DNA of 64,000 nucleotides from CAWFKW01 sp963816535 (GCA_963816535.1 CAWFKW010000006.1:248001-312000); one strand, 5' to 3'. Shown: positions 43,080-53,893, counted from the first letter of the stretch. The notes: generated from the letters alone by a model not told the origin. Made by a program: numbers and translations.

Positions 43080-46000
43080 CTATTTTATTAAAACCATCTT
43101 CTTGCTTTGAACAAAATTTCCCGCTTCGATTCTATAGAAATATACACCAGAAGCTAGATTTGTACCGTCAAAATCAACTACATATCTACCCGTTTTTTTA
43201 AATTCGTTATTTACGAGTTTTATCACTTCACGACCGAGAATATCATAGACAACTAACTTAACCTTGCTATCATTGGGTATTTCATAATTGATCTTTGTAC
43301 TAGGATTAAATGGATTAGGATAGTTTTGAGATAATTTAAATATATATGGCGTCTGTCCTTGCGGCTTATGCATATTGGAATACATACTTCCGCTTCCGCC
43401 AAAATAATGACCATTTACTTCGACAACATATTCTCTCACATATTTTGTGCCTAAAGGAGGTAAACTGGAAGCACTAAATGTCACGTGAATTAAGCCGTTA
43501 GAGTTAACCAAACCATAACTTGAATCAATAGTTGTCAAGGCCGTGCTAATACCGCTATCAAGCGTAGAGGTAACATAATACGCTTTTTCAAGGGGCAATT
43601 CTGTTGAAGTAAATCCTGAGTACTGCAGTGTGGCAATCCCAAGATATTTCATTTGAAAATCGCTTTGCCAATTTATTGTAACATTAGATACCTTATTAGA
43701 ATCTTTGAATAGGGGTAGTATCACTACCGAGTTTAATTCCCTTCGGGCAAATATTTTAGATACAACATTTGAATAAATTGAAGTTGCCGTCAACACACCG
43801 CCGGTATCCTTGGCAGAAGCAATCGGATAGGTTAGATTTCTTAGATCTGAGATAAAAGCGTAGATAAGAGGAGAATTTCCTGGCCCCGGGCCAGGACCAT
43901 TTTTTACTTCGGTCTCACTTTTTGCCTTCAGTTCCGGATTCTTATCAGCACGTTTCTTATCGAGCGGTATACCTTTTTTGAAATAATTCTTTTTAAGATC
44001 TATTAACTTACTTCCACTAGAATAACTGAAATGTGCATACAGATTGTCATTTTTATATCCATTGGTTGGTATAGAATCAGGATAAAAGAAATTAACATGT
44101 GAAGTAATGTTTGTTGAATTTAACATAACGCTGTCGCTTGCAACAACGCTTGCTGAATCATATAAAACAACATCATTGTTTTCAGTGATACCCATTTTTG
44201 TGTTGTACGGATGGTCAATTGCATAAAACCTAACCTGATTTATATAGCTTGAATCGTTTTCATTTTCAGCAAGCCACAGTTCTATTTCATTACCACTATT
44301 CACTTGAGGTGTAATTCTTAACTTATACTTATCAGTTATATCCGTGCCGGGAGTTGTGAACTCTGACCTATGAAGAATATTGTTATCAGCATGATAGTTG
44401 CTATCCAAACCCTTGACATATACAAAAGGGCAACCTCCGGGTTTCGGGTTGCAGTTCTTTAAAACATCTGTCTCATAACTTTTGTTAAGCACATATCCAT
44501 CAAAATTATCAAGATTATAAGAGTCTGCCCATTCTGGATATAATTTCATATTTAATCTAACTCTTCCGCCCAATATATAATCCTCAACTGGTAAGTCAAG
44601 TTTCATTCTTATATATCCATTTGTAACCCCTGCTGCCTCTTCTGTCCAACCTGCTGCATTCCAGACCACTGCCTCAAGGCGATCATTATTGAGATATCGG
44701 ACTGGACCATCAACTTGAATATTTTTAAATCTAATTTGTTCCCATGTACCGTCTTGTTTTTTCCGTTCAGCGGTAAATCTTGTCCAACATTCATTCGTTA
44801 GTTGAGCGACCCACCTCATATTGTCAACGCTGTCAGCACAGTAATATCTTAGTGAATCATTGTAAATGTCTGCATAGGGTAAATATCTTCGCACTCCATA
44901 TTGCGACTGCCATTCTTCAATTGTGAACAAATCATAATAATAGTCTCTGCATGCAACACTTTTCAAATCTTTAAAATAATACCATGTGGATCCAGGCTTC
45001 TTTGTTGATCCTAGATACTGTAAATAACCCGCGGCATCCATTTTAAAAGAATGTAGAACAGAAATGTTATTATAAAATGGTGGAAGGTAACCCGAAGTCA
45101 CCCATACGTATGGCCATCCTTGTGTTCCGTAGGTAATTGTTTGAAACTTCACGGAGTTTATTATCATATCACTTGGAAAAGAACCTAAATCTATTGCTTG
45201 AATTAAATTTTGTCCATCCTCTGATTGAACAACATTTGCGGTTCCATCAGGATTCAACGCACAAGTTATTAAGAAATTTCTTCGAGTGTCAATAAAGACT
45301 ATGGCATTAAAATATTCATTATGCGTTGTGAGCTTAATTCTAGTATCTGGTAAGAACAAGTAATCATTACCATTTTGGCGATATCCATTAATATTTTGGA
45401 TATTGTTACCGTTCAAATCAACGCAGCAAATTGAGGGATTATTAATTGTTTCACTACTTAACCATAGTTTGTCTTGTGTAGAATCGCTAGCTTTGAAATA
45501 ACTAATGTCCGATGGAAATGGTATAGTATCTACTATGTCAAAAGGGGAACCTTCAAATCCATTGCTGTTACCAGGAACTGCATTGTAAACCACATGTACT
45601 ATCCTATTGTTCATTTGATCACAAATGTAAACATTAAATAATTTGCTGGACCCTATGTTTTTTTCGCGGCCGAGAATAAATGAGCTTGGGTCGATAAATT
45701 CGTTCGTACTTTTTCCATTCTCACCATAACACAAAATACCTGCAGCTATGTTATTCTTATCGAAGTAAAAAACCGTACCCCGTTTTGAATCCAAAGCTAG
45801 TATTGTTGTCATTGTGTCATATGGTAAAAACAAAACATCTTCTAATGTTCCAAACAACGTTGATGGATTTTTATTTTGATCTTGGAAATGTGTATAAGCC
45901 CACGATTCGTTCATTATTTGATTGTGATTTTCACCTGGAATTTCAATTATGCCTTGATCCCATATCATATTGTCAACATATATCGGATATAATTCAAAAC

Positions 46001-46175
46001 CATTAGGCGATACTTTATTCGAATGAACAACTCCTGGTTTTCTATCATGTTTGCTTAAATTTTCAGAATTTAACCCACTTTTCAGAATATAAGGGAACTT
46101 ATTAAGATTCTGGGAACAAACATTATTGATCAAAAATGTTGTAAATAGAATTATAGCGAAATACCTGTATTTCAT
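43080..46175 (-). CDS. Large secreted protein with type IX-like sorting domain
   Basis: Encodes 1,031 aa. N-terminal signal peptide (YFAIILFTTFLINNVCSQ). The body has no catalytic motif I recognise; it contains long beta-rich stretches, and the first 350 residues look like an NHL or propeller-type fold (repeats of strand-VYICDQMNNRIVHVVY type). A proline/glycine hinge lies near 765 (NGPGPGPGNSP). The end is a standard sorting domain (LSQNYPNPFNPSTKINYEI, GREVIKLVNNEF, GVYFYRIEAGNFVQSKKMVLIK). It follows the lipoprotein gene by seven bases and is probably co-transcribed with it. Confidence 0.75.
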   Translation of the reverse strand: MKYRYFAIILFTTFLINNVCSQNLNKFPYILKSGLNSENLSKHDRKPGVVHSNKVSPNGFELYPIYVDNMIWDQGIIEIPGENHNQIMNESWAYTHFQDQNKNPSTLFGTLEDVLFLPYDTMTTILALDSKRGTVFYFDKNNIAAGILCYGENGKSTNEFIDPSSFILGREKNIGSSKLFNVYICDQMNNRIVHVVYNAVPGNSNGFEGSPFDIVDTIPFPSDISYFKASDSTQDKLWLSSETINNPSICCVDLNGNNIQNINGYRQNGNDYLFLPDTRIKLTTHNEYFNAIVFIDTRRNFLITCALNPDGTANVVQSEDGQNLIQAIDLGSFPSDMIINSVKFQTITYGTQGWPYVWVTSGYLPPFYNNISVLHSFKMDAAGYLQYLGSTKKPGSTWYYFKDLKSVACRDYYYDLFTIEEWQSQYGVRRYLPYADIYNDSLRYYCADSVDNMRWVAQLTNECWTRFTAERKKQDGTWEQIRFKNIQVDGPVRYLNNDRLEAVVWNAAGWTEEAAGVTNGYIRMKLDLPVEDYILGGRVRLNMKLYPEWADSYNLDNFDGYVLNKSYETDVLKNCNPKPGGCPFVYVKGLDSNYHADNNILHRSEFTTPGTDITDKYKLRITPQVNSGNEIELWLAENENDSSYINQVRFYAIDHPYNTKMGITENNDVVLYDSASVVASDSVMLNSTNITSHVNFFYPDSIPTNGYKNDNLYAHFSYSSGSKLIDLKKNYFKKGIPLDKKRADKNPELKAKSETEVKNGPGPGPGNSPLIYAFISDLRNLTYPIASAKDTGGVLTATSIYSNVVSKIFARRELNSVVILPLFKDSNKVSNVTINWQSDFQMKYLGIATLQYSGFTSTELPLEKAYYVTSTLDSGISTALTTIDSSYGLVNSNGLIHVTFSASSLPPLGTKYVREYVVEVNGHYFGGSGSMYSNMHKPQGQTPYIFKLSQNYPNPFNPSTKINYEIPNDSKVKLVVYDILGREVIKLVNNEFKKTGRYVVDFDGTNLASGVYFYRIEAGNFVQSKKMVLIK

Positions 46176-46182
46176 ATTTTTA

Positions 46183-47790
46183 TCATTTAATATTTTTAAA
46201 GAATTTTAATGCTTCATCGCTAGACGATGTATTTGGGTAATTATCAATCACATACTTCATAAATATGTCCACGTTTGACTGTACTGTTTTAAAACCTTTA
46301 TTTTTTACGTTTTTTAAAATAGAAATCATTGAACTTGCCATTATAGAATTTGGAGACTTCTCAACCCAAATTTTTGCTAAATTAAGAAGATTTGTAAAAT
46401 CGTTTGACAAGAAATCCTTATATGATGAGAAGTATTTTCTTACTGCAATTTCGATGTATTTGCTATCAGGATATTTAGTTATGAACTCAAATTCAGAATC
46501 AATTTTTTCTCTTGGTTTTACAATTGAATAAATTGATTTTAGTCTATTTAATTCCAATGAATCTTTTCCTTCCGGCCTTAGAATTTGAAACGTTAATTCA
46601 TTTGAGTGAATTTCTATATTCCCCAAAGTTTGAATATAGTTCAATACGTATTTACCAATTGGAATATAGCTATCATTTCCTACCCATCTATTATTAACAA
46701 AAAAAGAATCTAAGTAACTCGTTCCAAAGTTACTTAACATATCAATGCTAAATGATTTTTCCTCATTTGGCTTTAATCGTAATGGAAAGGATTTAGTTGA
46801 AGTCGCATATGTCTTCCCTAGTTGTATGGATTTACCATTTTCATCTAGTAAATTGAAATTGTTGAGATAATCGAAGAAAGTAAAATTAGAAATAGAGTCA
46901 TCTTTAGTCCCGACGTTTTTAACAACCAGAGTTAAATAAAATGGTTCATATTCAATCGGATTAGGGTTCGTCAATGAAATAGAGAAAGTAAACTGGTTAT
47001 TATCATGAAAGATGTTACCCCCAGCTCGAGGTATATTTAAAGCAAATTTCCTTGACATTGGATCAGGAACTCCACCATAAAAAATAGCAGCATGAGTACG
47101 ACAAAAGTGAACACCTTGACCGTTATTCCAAAGGTCTGGATTTAGGATCTCTGCCATAAGGCAATCTTTTTTACATGGTTCTCCACAACCTTCTTCATGG
47201 CCATTTATCCCAAATTGATGTCCTATCTCATGTATTAAACAACATTCGCGGGGAACATGGTCAAAACCTAAAAGTCGGTTTATTTTGCCCGAAAATACAT
47301 AGCTATATCCAGCAAGTGGACGCAGATTTTTTGTCACGCCACAGTAATCTTTATCAGTATCATTTAAGGTTCCGTATATTGAGTCAAGAGCAAAAATGAA
47401 ACCATCGTTATAACCATTATTTATCTGTTTATGAAAGTCAAAATATGTTGCCATGACATCTTTCAAATCTTGCTGATAACCTGGATCTGGAACTTCGAGC
47501 TCTAACCCGCCGAGGTTTACTGGGTTTTGAACATTCGGCCAAACTTCTGTGCTTGCATCTTTTTTGAAAATATGCATTGAAGCATAACCTCCTGCTGCGC
47601 CAAAAATATCATGGCCATTAGAAACCTCATACTGCAGAGAAATGCTCTTAGTCTCAACTAAAGTATCTCCGACATGACATTCTTTAGGTAATTGAACACT
47701 AAAGGGATCTTCACATCCGATTAAAAAAAGAAGACATAGACTAACTAAACAAAGAATAGAAATTGATGAAATATTATTTTTAATTGACAT
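46183..47790 (-). CDS. Lipoprotein with metzincin-like peptidase motif
   Basis: Encodes 535 aa. Lipoprotein signal with lipobox LLFLIGCE (Cys near residue 26). Residues about 190-215 read CCLIHEIGHQFGINGHEEG: HExxH followed by G and H as in metzincin-type zinc peptidases, with a cysteine-rich loop after it (CGEPCKKDC). The middle (270-410) is beta-rich, and the last 120 residues are helical. Seven bases separate it from the next secreted-protein gene. Predicted to sit in the outer membrane or periplasm as a protease; substrate unknown. Confidence 0.7.
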   Translation of the reverse strand: MSIKNNISSISILCLVSLCLLFLIGCEDPFSVQLPKECHVGDTLVETKSISLQYEVSNGHDIFGAAGGYASMHIFKKDASTEVWPNVQNPVNLGGLELEVPDPGYQQDLKDVMATYFDFHKQINNGYNDGFIFALDSIYGTLNDTDKDYCGVTKNLRPLAGYSYVFSGKINRLLGFDHVPRECCLIHEIGHQFGINGHEEGCGEPCKKDCLMAEILNPDLWNNGQGVHFCRTHAAIFYGGVPDPMSRKFALNIPRAGGNIFHDNNQFTFSISLTNPNPIEYEPFYLTLVVKNVGTKDDSISNFTFFDYLNNFNLLDENGKSIQLGKTYATSTKSFPLRLKPNEEKSFSIDMLSNFGTSYLDSFFVNNRWVGNDSYIPIGKYVLNYIQTLGNIEIHSNELTFQILRPEGKDSLELNRLKSIYSIVKPREKIDSEFEFITKYPDSKYIEIAVRKYFSSYKDFLSNDFTNLLNLAKIWVEKSPNSIMASSMISILKNVKNKGFKTVQSNVDIFMKYVIDNYPNTSSSDEALKFFKNIK

Positions 47791-47831
47791 GATCTTATAA
47801 AGTTTGTTGGGGAAAAATACTAATTATTAAC

Positions 47832-49049
47832 CTATTTAATAAAAATTAATTTCTTTTTGTCGTAAATTTTTGAATCGGCATACAATAAATAAAAATATAT
47901 TCCTGAGGACAATCCTTTGCAATCATAAACAAATCTGTATTCCCCTGCTTCTTTTACCTCATTGACCAAATCCAAAAGTTTTTTTCCTAATATATTATAT
48001 ACAGTTATTTTTATTTTACTAAGTTTTTGTACATCATAGTCAATGATAGTAACATTGTTAAATGGATTAGGATAATTCTGATAAAGCTTATATTGAACGG
48101 GAATTTCTGTGTTCGATTGCTGAACACTTACGGGTATTCCTGTGCGTAAAACAACGCCGTTAGAACCGGCAGCCCATCCAGTTGTATTATTTATGAATGA
48201 TATCCCGTGTAAATCACTATAACCAGGTGTTTCCTGAATCGACCAACTTACACCGCCGTTTGTTGAATTTTCAATCAGGCCGTATTGCCCACAGAGCCAC
48301 CCACTATTTGTATCAACAAATGTTACGTCATACAGATTGTATATTGTATTTGCCGGCGGTAATGTCCAGTGCCATCCAGAATCTGTTGTCCTTCTAACTC
48401 GACCATTATTTCCGACGAGTACATAAGAGTAGAGTCCTTTTACCGGTGCAGCTGAATTCAATCTTGGACCTCCTGTTTGTTCAATTACCTGTGCCCAGTT
48501 AGCGCCTCCGTTGCCAGTAGTCTCAAAAAATTCAGAGTTGGAGGCTCCAGCAACAAAACCCTCTTCGTCCGCTATCATAAATACTGCGTATAAATCCTGA
48601 TTAAATGCATAATCAACATTCCAATCCGACCCTGCGCTGAAGGAACTTAAGTAAATTCCATTTTGCCCCACTGCAAAAGCACTCGACTGGGAAAAAAACT
48701 GCACAGCATACAAGTTGTTTGCTGTGACTGAACCTTGTTGGTTCCAAACTAAGCCACCGTCACTAGTTTTAAATATTCTTCCGCTATCTCCAACAGCAAG
48801 TCCGGTATAAATATCAATGAATGATAACGAATTAAGATTAGGACCGGTTAACACATGAATCCAATTTACTCCGCTATTTGTTGAACGCCAAATACCTCCA
48901 GAGCCAACAACGATACCAGTGTTCACATTAAGAAACTTAACAGCGTTAAGCTGCGCAGTCGGCACAGAAGAAATCTGCACCCATTGGCCAAATAAAAGAT
49001 TACATGAGCATTGTAATAAAATTGCCAATAATAAGATTGTCTTTTTCAT
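47832..49049 (-). CDS. Secreted Ycf48-like repeat protein with type IX-like sorting domain
   Basis: Encodes 405 aa. Signal peptide LLLAILLQCSCNLLFG. About seven propeller repeats (FLNVNTGIVVGSGGIWRST, FIDIYTGLAVGDSGRIF, FVDTNSGWLCGQYGLIENS, FINNTTGWAAGSNGVVLRT). The sorting domain is LYQNYPNPFNNVTIIDY with a final GIYFYLLYADSKIYDKKKLIFI. It is a diverged relative of the 41543 protein. The ATG has GGAGA upstream. First of the four secreted-protein genes. Confidence 0.8.
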   Translation of the reverse strand: MKKTILLLAILLQCSCNLLFGQWVQISSVPTAQLNAVKFLNVNTGIVVGSGGIWRSTNSGVNWIHVLTGPNLNSLSFIDIYTGLAVGDSGRIFKTSDGGLVWNQQGSVTANNLYAVQFFSQSSAFAVGQNGIYLSSFSAGSDWNVDYAFNQDLYAVFMIADEEGFVAGASNSEFFETTGNGGANWAQVIEQTGGPRLNSAAPVKGLYSYVLVGNNGRVRRTTDSGWHWTLPPANTIYNLYDVTFVDTNSGWLCGQYGLIENSTNGGVSWSIQETPGYSDLHGISFINNTTGWAAGSNGVVLRTGIPVSVQQSNTEIPVQYKLYQNYPNPFNNVTIIDYDVQKLSKIKITVYNILGKKLLDLVNEVKEAGEYRFVYDCKGLSSGIYFYLLYADSKIYDKKKLIFIK

Positions 49050-49061
49050 AAATTGTTCTCC

Positions 49062-49403
49062 TTACTTCAAATTTAGCAAATCGCATATTTGAACAGCATC
49101 TAACTTTATGTCTAATCTTTCAATTAGCTTGTTAATTTGATTAAACAATAATTTAGTATAGAATGGAAATCTAAGGATGGATGCTTTTAACTTATTGGAC
49201 AACAATTTCTGTAAATAGAATCTGTAGATAATTAAATTCCCGTCAATCTCTATTTCAGGCGTTTCCTTACAGTGCCTTAAAGAAAAAATTATGACATTGG
49301 CGCCAGCGTTTAATAATGCTTTAGATTGATGTTTAATCCTTGTATCAGATGGATAAGGATTATCCGTAACAATTAAAATCGTATTATCGCGTAGTTCGTT
49401 CAT
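49062..49403 (-). pseudogene. N-terminal fragment of a GT4-type glycosyltransferase
   Basis: Encodes 113 aa. ILIVTDNPYPSDTRIKHQSKALL followed by GANVIIFSL is the opening Rossmann strand-helix of GT4 glycosyltransferases, including the DTR motif. The frame stops at LDAVQICDLLNLK, where a full enzyme (about 370 aa) would continue with the rest of the N domain and the sugar-nucleotide domain. A remnant of a polysaccharide locus. Confidence 0.65.
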
Positions 49404-49506
49404 AACTTTTGTGATTATCTTGTATTTCTTACTTCACTTTTTATTCCCGAATTTTAATAATAATCCCAAAATCCGGTAATACTGAATTCCAGTTTTTTGA
49501 ATAACC

Positions 49507-49815
49507 CTATCCTTTTTTTATTAGGCATTGTTTATCTGTTTCAATTTTATGATCTATATAAGATAAATCACAATAACCAACAGGTAAAAGTCTTATCAAT
49601 TCATTAGCATGTATATGTTGAACAACATCTTTTACCCATCTATTCTCCATTACTATGACATTGTATGTGCTAGGGTACTCTTTCTCATTGACTATGTCAT
49701 AAGTTTGAATTGCTTCCTTATGCTTAAATAGTGACTTTAACGACAAAAGGATTGAACCTACAGGTTTTGAGGAGCCAGTGATGTTATGTGATATAGCAAT
49801 AGAGTTCATATTCAA
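49507..49815 (-). pseudogene. Possible glycosyltransferase fragment
   Basis: Encodes 102 aa. Contains YNVIVMENRWVKDVVQHIHANELIRLLPVGYCDLSYID, which resembles the turn between the two domains of a GT1/GT4 enzyme, but lacks both complete domains. Together with the fragment at 49062 and the flippase at 52055 it points to an eroded polysaccharide-synthesis locus. The assignment is weak. Confidence 0.4.
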
Positions 49816-50016
49816 ATTAGTTTTAAATTAATTAAGCTTAGATGGAGATGGCTTAGTTTTCATTTTCTTTAAGCCACTAATAAGCTTTAAATGACTTTTT
49901 GTTTTTTTCTTAAGTTTTAAATCAAAAAAAAATGAATCTTTTCTCGTATATATCTTCATTTTCGGTTTCAAAAATTCACTTTCTAATTAAGCACCAAACA
50001 CACTATAATTATAAAA

Positions 50017-50250
50017 TTATGCCTGGTCAGGATCTATATATTCCTGAATTTTAACACCATCCTCATATACAACTATCCACCAAACACCATCCAGATTAAT
50101 CCGTTCATAAACGACATTTGAGCTTAAGTCATTATTCATTAAACAGAATTCTTGTCTGGTATTAGCTTCTGAATTGTATATAGAAATGTAAGAAATTGAA
50201 GAAAACAAGCAAAAACTTAGAACAAAAGATATGGCAAGTGATTTCAACAT
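50017..50250 (-). CDS. Small secreted protein, 77 aa
   Basis: A signal peptide (MLKSLAISFVLSFCLFSSISYI) is followed by a 50-residue mature part with VYERINLDGVWWIVVYEDGVKI. No family is recognised. An AAAGGAGT site precedes the ATG on the minus strand. Confidence 0.5.
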   Translation of the reverse strand: MLKSLAISFVLSFCLFSSISYISIYNSEANTRQEFCLMNNDLSSNVVYERINLDGVWWIVVYEDGVKIQEYIDPDQA

Positions 50251-50448
50251 AACAGTATACTCCTTTCAATAGAATTACCTGCACTACATAAATAGTCAAC
50301 AATTGTCTCTTTGTAAAGCAACAGGAAAGCATTTTGTTGCTCAAAGAAAATTGCATGTTGAACAATTGCTTTTTCTTTTGAAGAATAAACACTATTTTTA
50401 TATAATTATCCTAAAGGAATGTTGCTTATAACATAATATTAAAAACCC

Positions 50449-51957
50449 ATGAAATCGCATAAGGTGATAAATCTTCTTAAAGAATTGTCGAAGGACGATT
50501 TGAACAAATTCAGTAAATTGGTCAATTCTAGCTACTTTAACCACAGCCAAAAAGTACGTGACCTCTATTTTCAAATCATTAAATTCTATCCAACCTTTGA
50601 CGGTAAACTTTTCACCAAAGAAAATATTTTCCGTAAGATTTCCGCAAAAGAGAAATTCAATGATTCTACCTTCAGAGCGTTATTTCATGATTTGCTTCAG
50701 TTATTTTATAAGTTTCTTGTCGTTGAAGGGATTGAATATGACCCGTTTTCTTATCATATTTTTAAGATCAGGGAACTAAATAAGAGACGATTCTATAAGA
50801 TTGCTAAGGCAGAACTTGATAAAGATATAGTTAAGTTAAAAAACAAAAGTTATGACTACAATTTGTATCTAAATCAATATTTTCTTGAATCATTTAAATA
50901 CAATATAGAGAGTGTTACAACTAAAGTACTTAATTCACATCAGGCAATTTCTTTACTTACTCAATCATCGAAATCAGATTCATACTTATTATTATTTTTC
51001 GCTACTGAAATTGTCTGTGATTTTGTTAATACAGTAGTCATTTCGGCAAAATACAACCTTGATTCCAGAGGTATCCTTAGTAGTAAGATAATACGGCTCA
51101 TTGATCTCGATAAACTGTTATCTGAATGCAGAAATAACGAAGAGGCCTATAGGATCCTAGACTTATACACTTCGCTTTATAGACTTTTTGACAATTTGCA
51201 TAACGAGGATTGTTATGAAATTTACAAAGAGAAAATAGAAAAGTATGAAAATAGTTTAAGCCATGAGGAGAGAACTTTTCATTTTTCAAATCTAATTAAT
51301 TATTTGAACATCATAAAAAATAAGAATAACATTTCCTTGCATAAATTCAAACTTTTTGCCATATACGAAATATTTTTGAGAGATGAATTGTTTTTAGATT
51401 CTAAAATAAATAATTTAAATCCGGCCCTATTCAGAGCTATTTTGATAAATGCGATTGAATGCAAAAAATTTACTTGGGTGGAACAATTTATAGATGTTTA
51501 CATAAATATGGTGCCAAAAGACTTTAAACATAACCTGCTGAATTATGCCTATTCATTATTTTATTATGAAATTGGGAAAAACATAGAGGCGCTAGAATGT
51601 TTAGATAGAATTAATCTCGATAACTTTATGTTCAAATTTGATAGTTATAATACACGGCTAAAAATTTACTTTGAGTATGAGAATCCTCAAAAAGCCTTGG
51701 ACTATATTCATTCATATAGTGAATTTATAAGAAAAGATAAATTTCTGTCCGAAAACAGGAAAATTGCTTATAAGACTTTTATAAATTATGCAAAAGATTT
51801 AATTAGTTGCAAGGAAGACAAGTCTAACTACGATATTGATTTCGTAAAAAAACAAATAGAAAAGAATTCCAATGTATTGAATAAAGAATGGCTACTTAAT
51901 AAAGCCACCCAAATTTTAGAATCAAAGAAGCCTTTCGGCGGTATTAATGTAGCATGA
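50449..51957 (+). CDS. Helical repeat protein of unknown function, 502 aa
   Basis: All-helical protein starting KVINLLKELSKDDLNKFSKLVNSSYFNHSQKVRDL, a beginning seen in a family of uncharacterised proteins common in Ignavibacteria and Bacteroidota. The rest is a run of TPR-like helix pairs (for example LNYAYSLFYYEIGKNIEALECLDRINLD and TRLKIYFEYENPQKALDYIHSYSEF). No enzyme motif or membrane segment. Probably a scaffold. Single gene, transcribed away from the small secreted protein. It supports the taxonomic placement of the window. Confidence 0.65.
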   Translation: MKSHKVINLLKELSKDDLNKFSKLVNSSYFNHSQKVRDLYFQIIKFYPTFDGKLFTKENIFRKISAKEKFNDSTFRALFHDLLQLFYKFLVVEGIEYDPFSYHIFKIRELNKRRFYKIAKAELDKDIVKLKNKSYDYNLYLNQYFLESFKYNIESVTTKVLNSHQAISLLTQSSKSDSYLLLFFATEIVCDFVNTVVISAKYNLDSRGILSSKIIRLIDLDKLLSECRNNEEAYRILDLYTSLYRLFDNLHNEDCYEIYKEKIEKYENSLSHEERTFHFSNLINYLNIIKNKNNISLHKFKLFAIYEIFLRDELFLDSKINNLNPALFRAILINAIECKKFTWVEQFIDVYINMVPKDFKHNLLNYAYSLFYYEIGKNIEALECLDRINLDNFMFKFDSYNTRLKIYFEYENPQKALDYIHSYSEFIRKDKFLSENRKIAYKTFINYAKDLISCKEDKSNYDIDFVKKQIEKNSNVLNKEWLLNKATQILESKKPFGGINVA

Positions 51958-52054
51958 GCCAACTTGCCATAAGAATTAACAATGTAATTTCAAACCCCAA
52001 GAAACTATAATTTAAAATCTACTATAAATTGTCACTTAACCACCCTTATCCACA

Positions 52055-53530
52055 TTAAACTTTGTAACTAAAATTGATTATGTATTTATTAATAAATCCT
52101 TTTATTCTCTCTAATTCAATTGGTTCGTAAAATTTCAGTAAATAAAGAAGAAATGGAAATACTAGGCAAGCAAAACATTTTAAAATAATTTCAAATAAGT
52201 GATTGCCAAATTCAAAGTAAAAGAAAGGAATTACAAGTAAACAATAACAAACCATAACACTCATTAATTTGATCCATTCGTACTTAATGAAGTAGTTTTT
52301 CTTTGAAAAAAGATATAGGCAAATATTTAATACCATGAAGCTTATTAAGTTCACAAAAGCGGCTCCATATATTTCGAATATTGGAATGAAAACAATATTT
52401 AGGATAATGTTTATACTAAGAGCAATCAAGTAACTAAATACGATGAAATAATTTTTTTTAGTCACAAAGAAACTAAACTCACCTATGCCATGAATGCCAT
52501 AAAACGGTAAGGACAATGCAACCCATGGAACATATTTGCTAGCCATCCAGTAATCTGTTCTTAAAGTAAAGATTTTAATCAAATGTGGGGTGAATAATGA
52601 TAATATTAACGCTCCGTAAGAAATTGAAAAGAAAAGATAAGTTACGCTCTTAGAATAAAATCTCTTGGCATTTTTGTCTTTAATTTTTTTCCAAAATATA
52701 ACTGTAAATGCTAGAAAAAAAGGTGACACAATTAAGAAACCTAATAATCCACTTATGTTGTACGCTAAACCATAAATACCTGCATTACCAATATTTGTTA
52801 GATACCCGAGAATATATTTATCGGTTTGGTTTAGCAAAGTCAGCACGATGCTCGCTAACATTATCGGAATTGAATATCTCAGCAATTCTTTGATTAGATT
52901 TATCTCTAGCCCAATTTTCAAACGGCTTATATAATACGGAGATAAAAAAATAATGATTACAGTCGCGCCTACAAGTCTTGAAATGAAAACACCGCCTAAT
53001 TTATCAGATACTATTTGCAATGAATATATTTGTAAAATTAAGCTTAATGATGTACCCAGAATTGAAAAAACTGTATACATTTTTACTTTTTCTTCCATTC
53101 TTAGCAAAAGAAAAACAACAAAGCTAAAGGATTCAACTGTAGCTAGAAGGGATGCATAAATTATAAGTTGAGAGTAGGAAGCGGCAGGATAAATTAAGGA
53201 CAAGAGATTGTTAAGAAAGATAAATATAATTAAATTAAAAATGCAATCAATACAAAACAAACAAAGTGTAACCGAAAACAAAAATCTTTTTCTTCTGTTA
53301 ACATCTTCAATATCTAGGTAATATTTTATTACACCGGTCTCTAAGCCAAAAAGGAATATCGCCAATAGTATTTGGAACAAACTATCGGTCAGGATATACA
53401 CCCCGTATTCTTTTACTGCGAAGTGAAGCGTATATAACGGAAGCAGAACTATGCCGGTCATTTTTGATGTAATTCTGCTCAACCCATAAATAGCAGATTG
53501 CTTGATTGTATTCTTAATGTCCTTTAACAA
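52055..53530 (-). CDS. Polysaccharide (O-antigen/teichoic-type) flippase, MVF/Wzx family
   Basis: Encodes 491 aa with about 12-14 transmembrane helices spread along the whole length. The start (NTIKQSAIYGLSRITSKMTGIVLLPLYT) has the pattern of Wzx/RfbX flippases, and the middle segment YILGYLTNIGNAGIYGLAYNISG is typical of the family. It would move lipid-linked oligosaccharide across the inner membrane. The nearest related genes are the two glycosyltransferase fragments. The duplicated RNA-like element (copy B) lies 165 bp upstream on the same strand. Confidence 0.75.
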   Translation of the reverse strand: MLKDIKNTIKQSAIYGLSRITSKMTGIVLLPLYTLHFAVKEYGVYILTDSLFQILLAIFLFGLETGVIKYYLDIEDVNRRKRFLFSVTLCLFCIDCIFNLIIFIFLNNLLSLIYPAASYSQLIIYASLLATVESFSFVVFLLLRMEEKVKMYTVFSILGTSLSLILQIYSLQIVSDKLGGVFISRLVGATVIIIFLSPYYISRLKIGLEINLIKELLRYSIPIMLASIVLTLLNQTDKYILGYLTNIGNAGIYGLAYNISGLLGFLIVSPFFLAFTVIFWKKIKDKNAKRFYSKSVTYLFFSISYGALILSLFTPHLIKIFTLRTDYWMASKYVPWVALSLPFYGIHGIGEFSFFVTKKNYFIVFSYLIALSINIILNIVFIPIFEIYGAAFVNLISFMVLNICLYLFSKKNYFIKYEWIKLMSVMVCYCLLVIPFFYFEFGNHLFEIILKCFACLVFPFLLYLLKFYEPIELERIKGFINKYIINFSYKV

Positions 53531-53694
53531 TAAACAAAAATATTGATTTTTGTATGTAAATTATATGGAAGAATTATACTTTAGAAATCTGAAGCGACTG
53601 ATTATATCTGAATTTGCATAAAGAAACTAGTGCTATAAATGAGGGAGCTGTGTAGAAAGCTCTCGAATTAAGTACAATCAAATTATTTTTAAAA
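53531..53694. other. Leader region of the flippase gene
   Basis: AT-rich, no separate gene. It follows copy B of the RNA-like element on the minus strand. Confidence 0.35.
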
Positions 53695-53893
53695 AAGCAA
53701 CGGGCTTTAACAGATGCAGGGGTGCAATCTTTTGAAGTATGTCAGACACCCACTAAAACCGACTCCCGTTGCTATTGTTTAGATTATTCCTCCCGAAAAT
53801 CCAAAAGTTCGAATATAATAACCTTCTAAAAATAAAAAAGAGATTCAAGCAAGCTTAAATTGCTTGCTTGAATCCCCCTAGTGATTTAACAGT
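53695..53893 (-). ncRNA. Duplicated regulatory RNA-like element, copy B
   Basis: On the minus strand: AAATCACTAGGGGGAT, a perfect 13-bp hairpin (GATTCAAGCAAGC 53842-53854 with its complement 53862-53874), CTCTTTTTTATTTTT, about 40 bases, GGAGGAATAATC, then the long hairpin with AGCAACGGG and CCCGTTGCT arms (53765-53773 and 53695-53704), ending in TTTTTT. Order and key words equal copy A at 41217-41412, while the first hairpin stem has changed with pairing kept. Confidence 0.6.

Noticed and set aside
41217..53893. Integron attC sites for the AAGCAACGG...CCGTTGCT structures
   Set aside because: Outer arms do not match RYYYAAC/GTTRRRY, there is no cassette spacing, and each copy has an upstream promoter-like box and T-runs.
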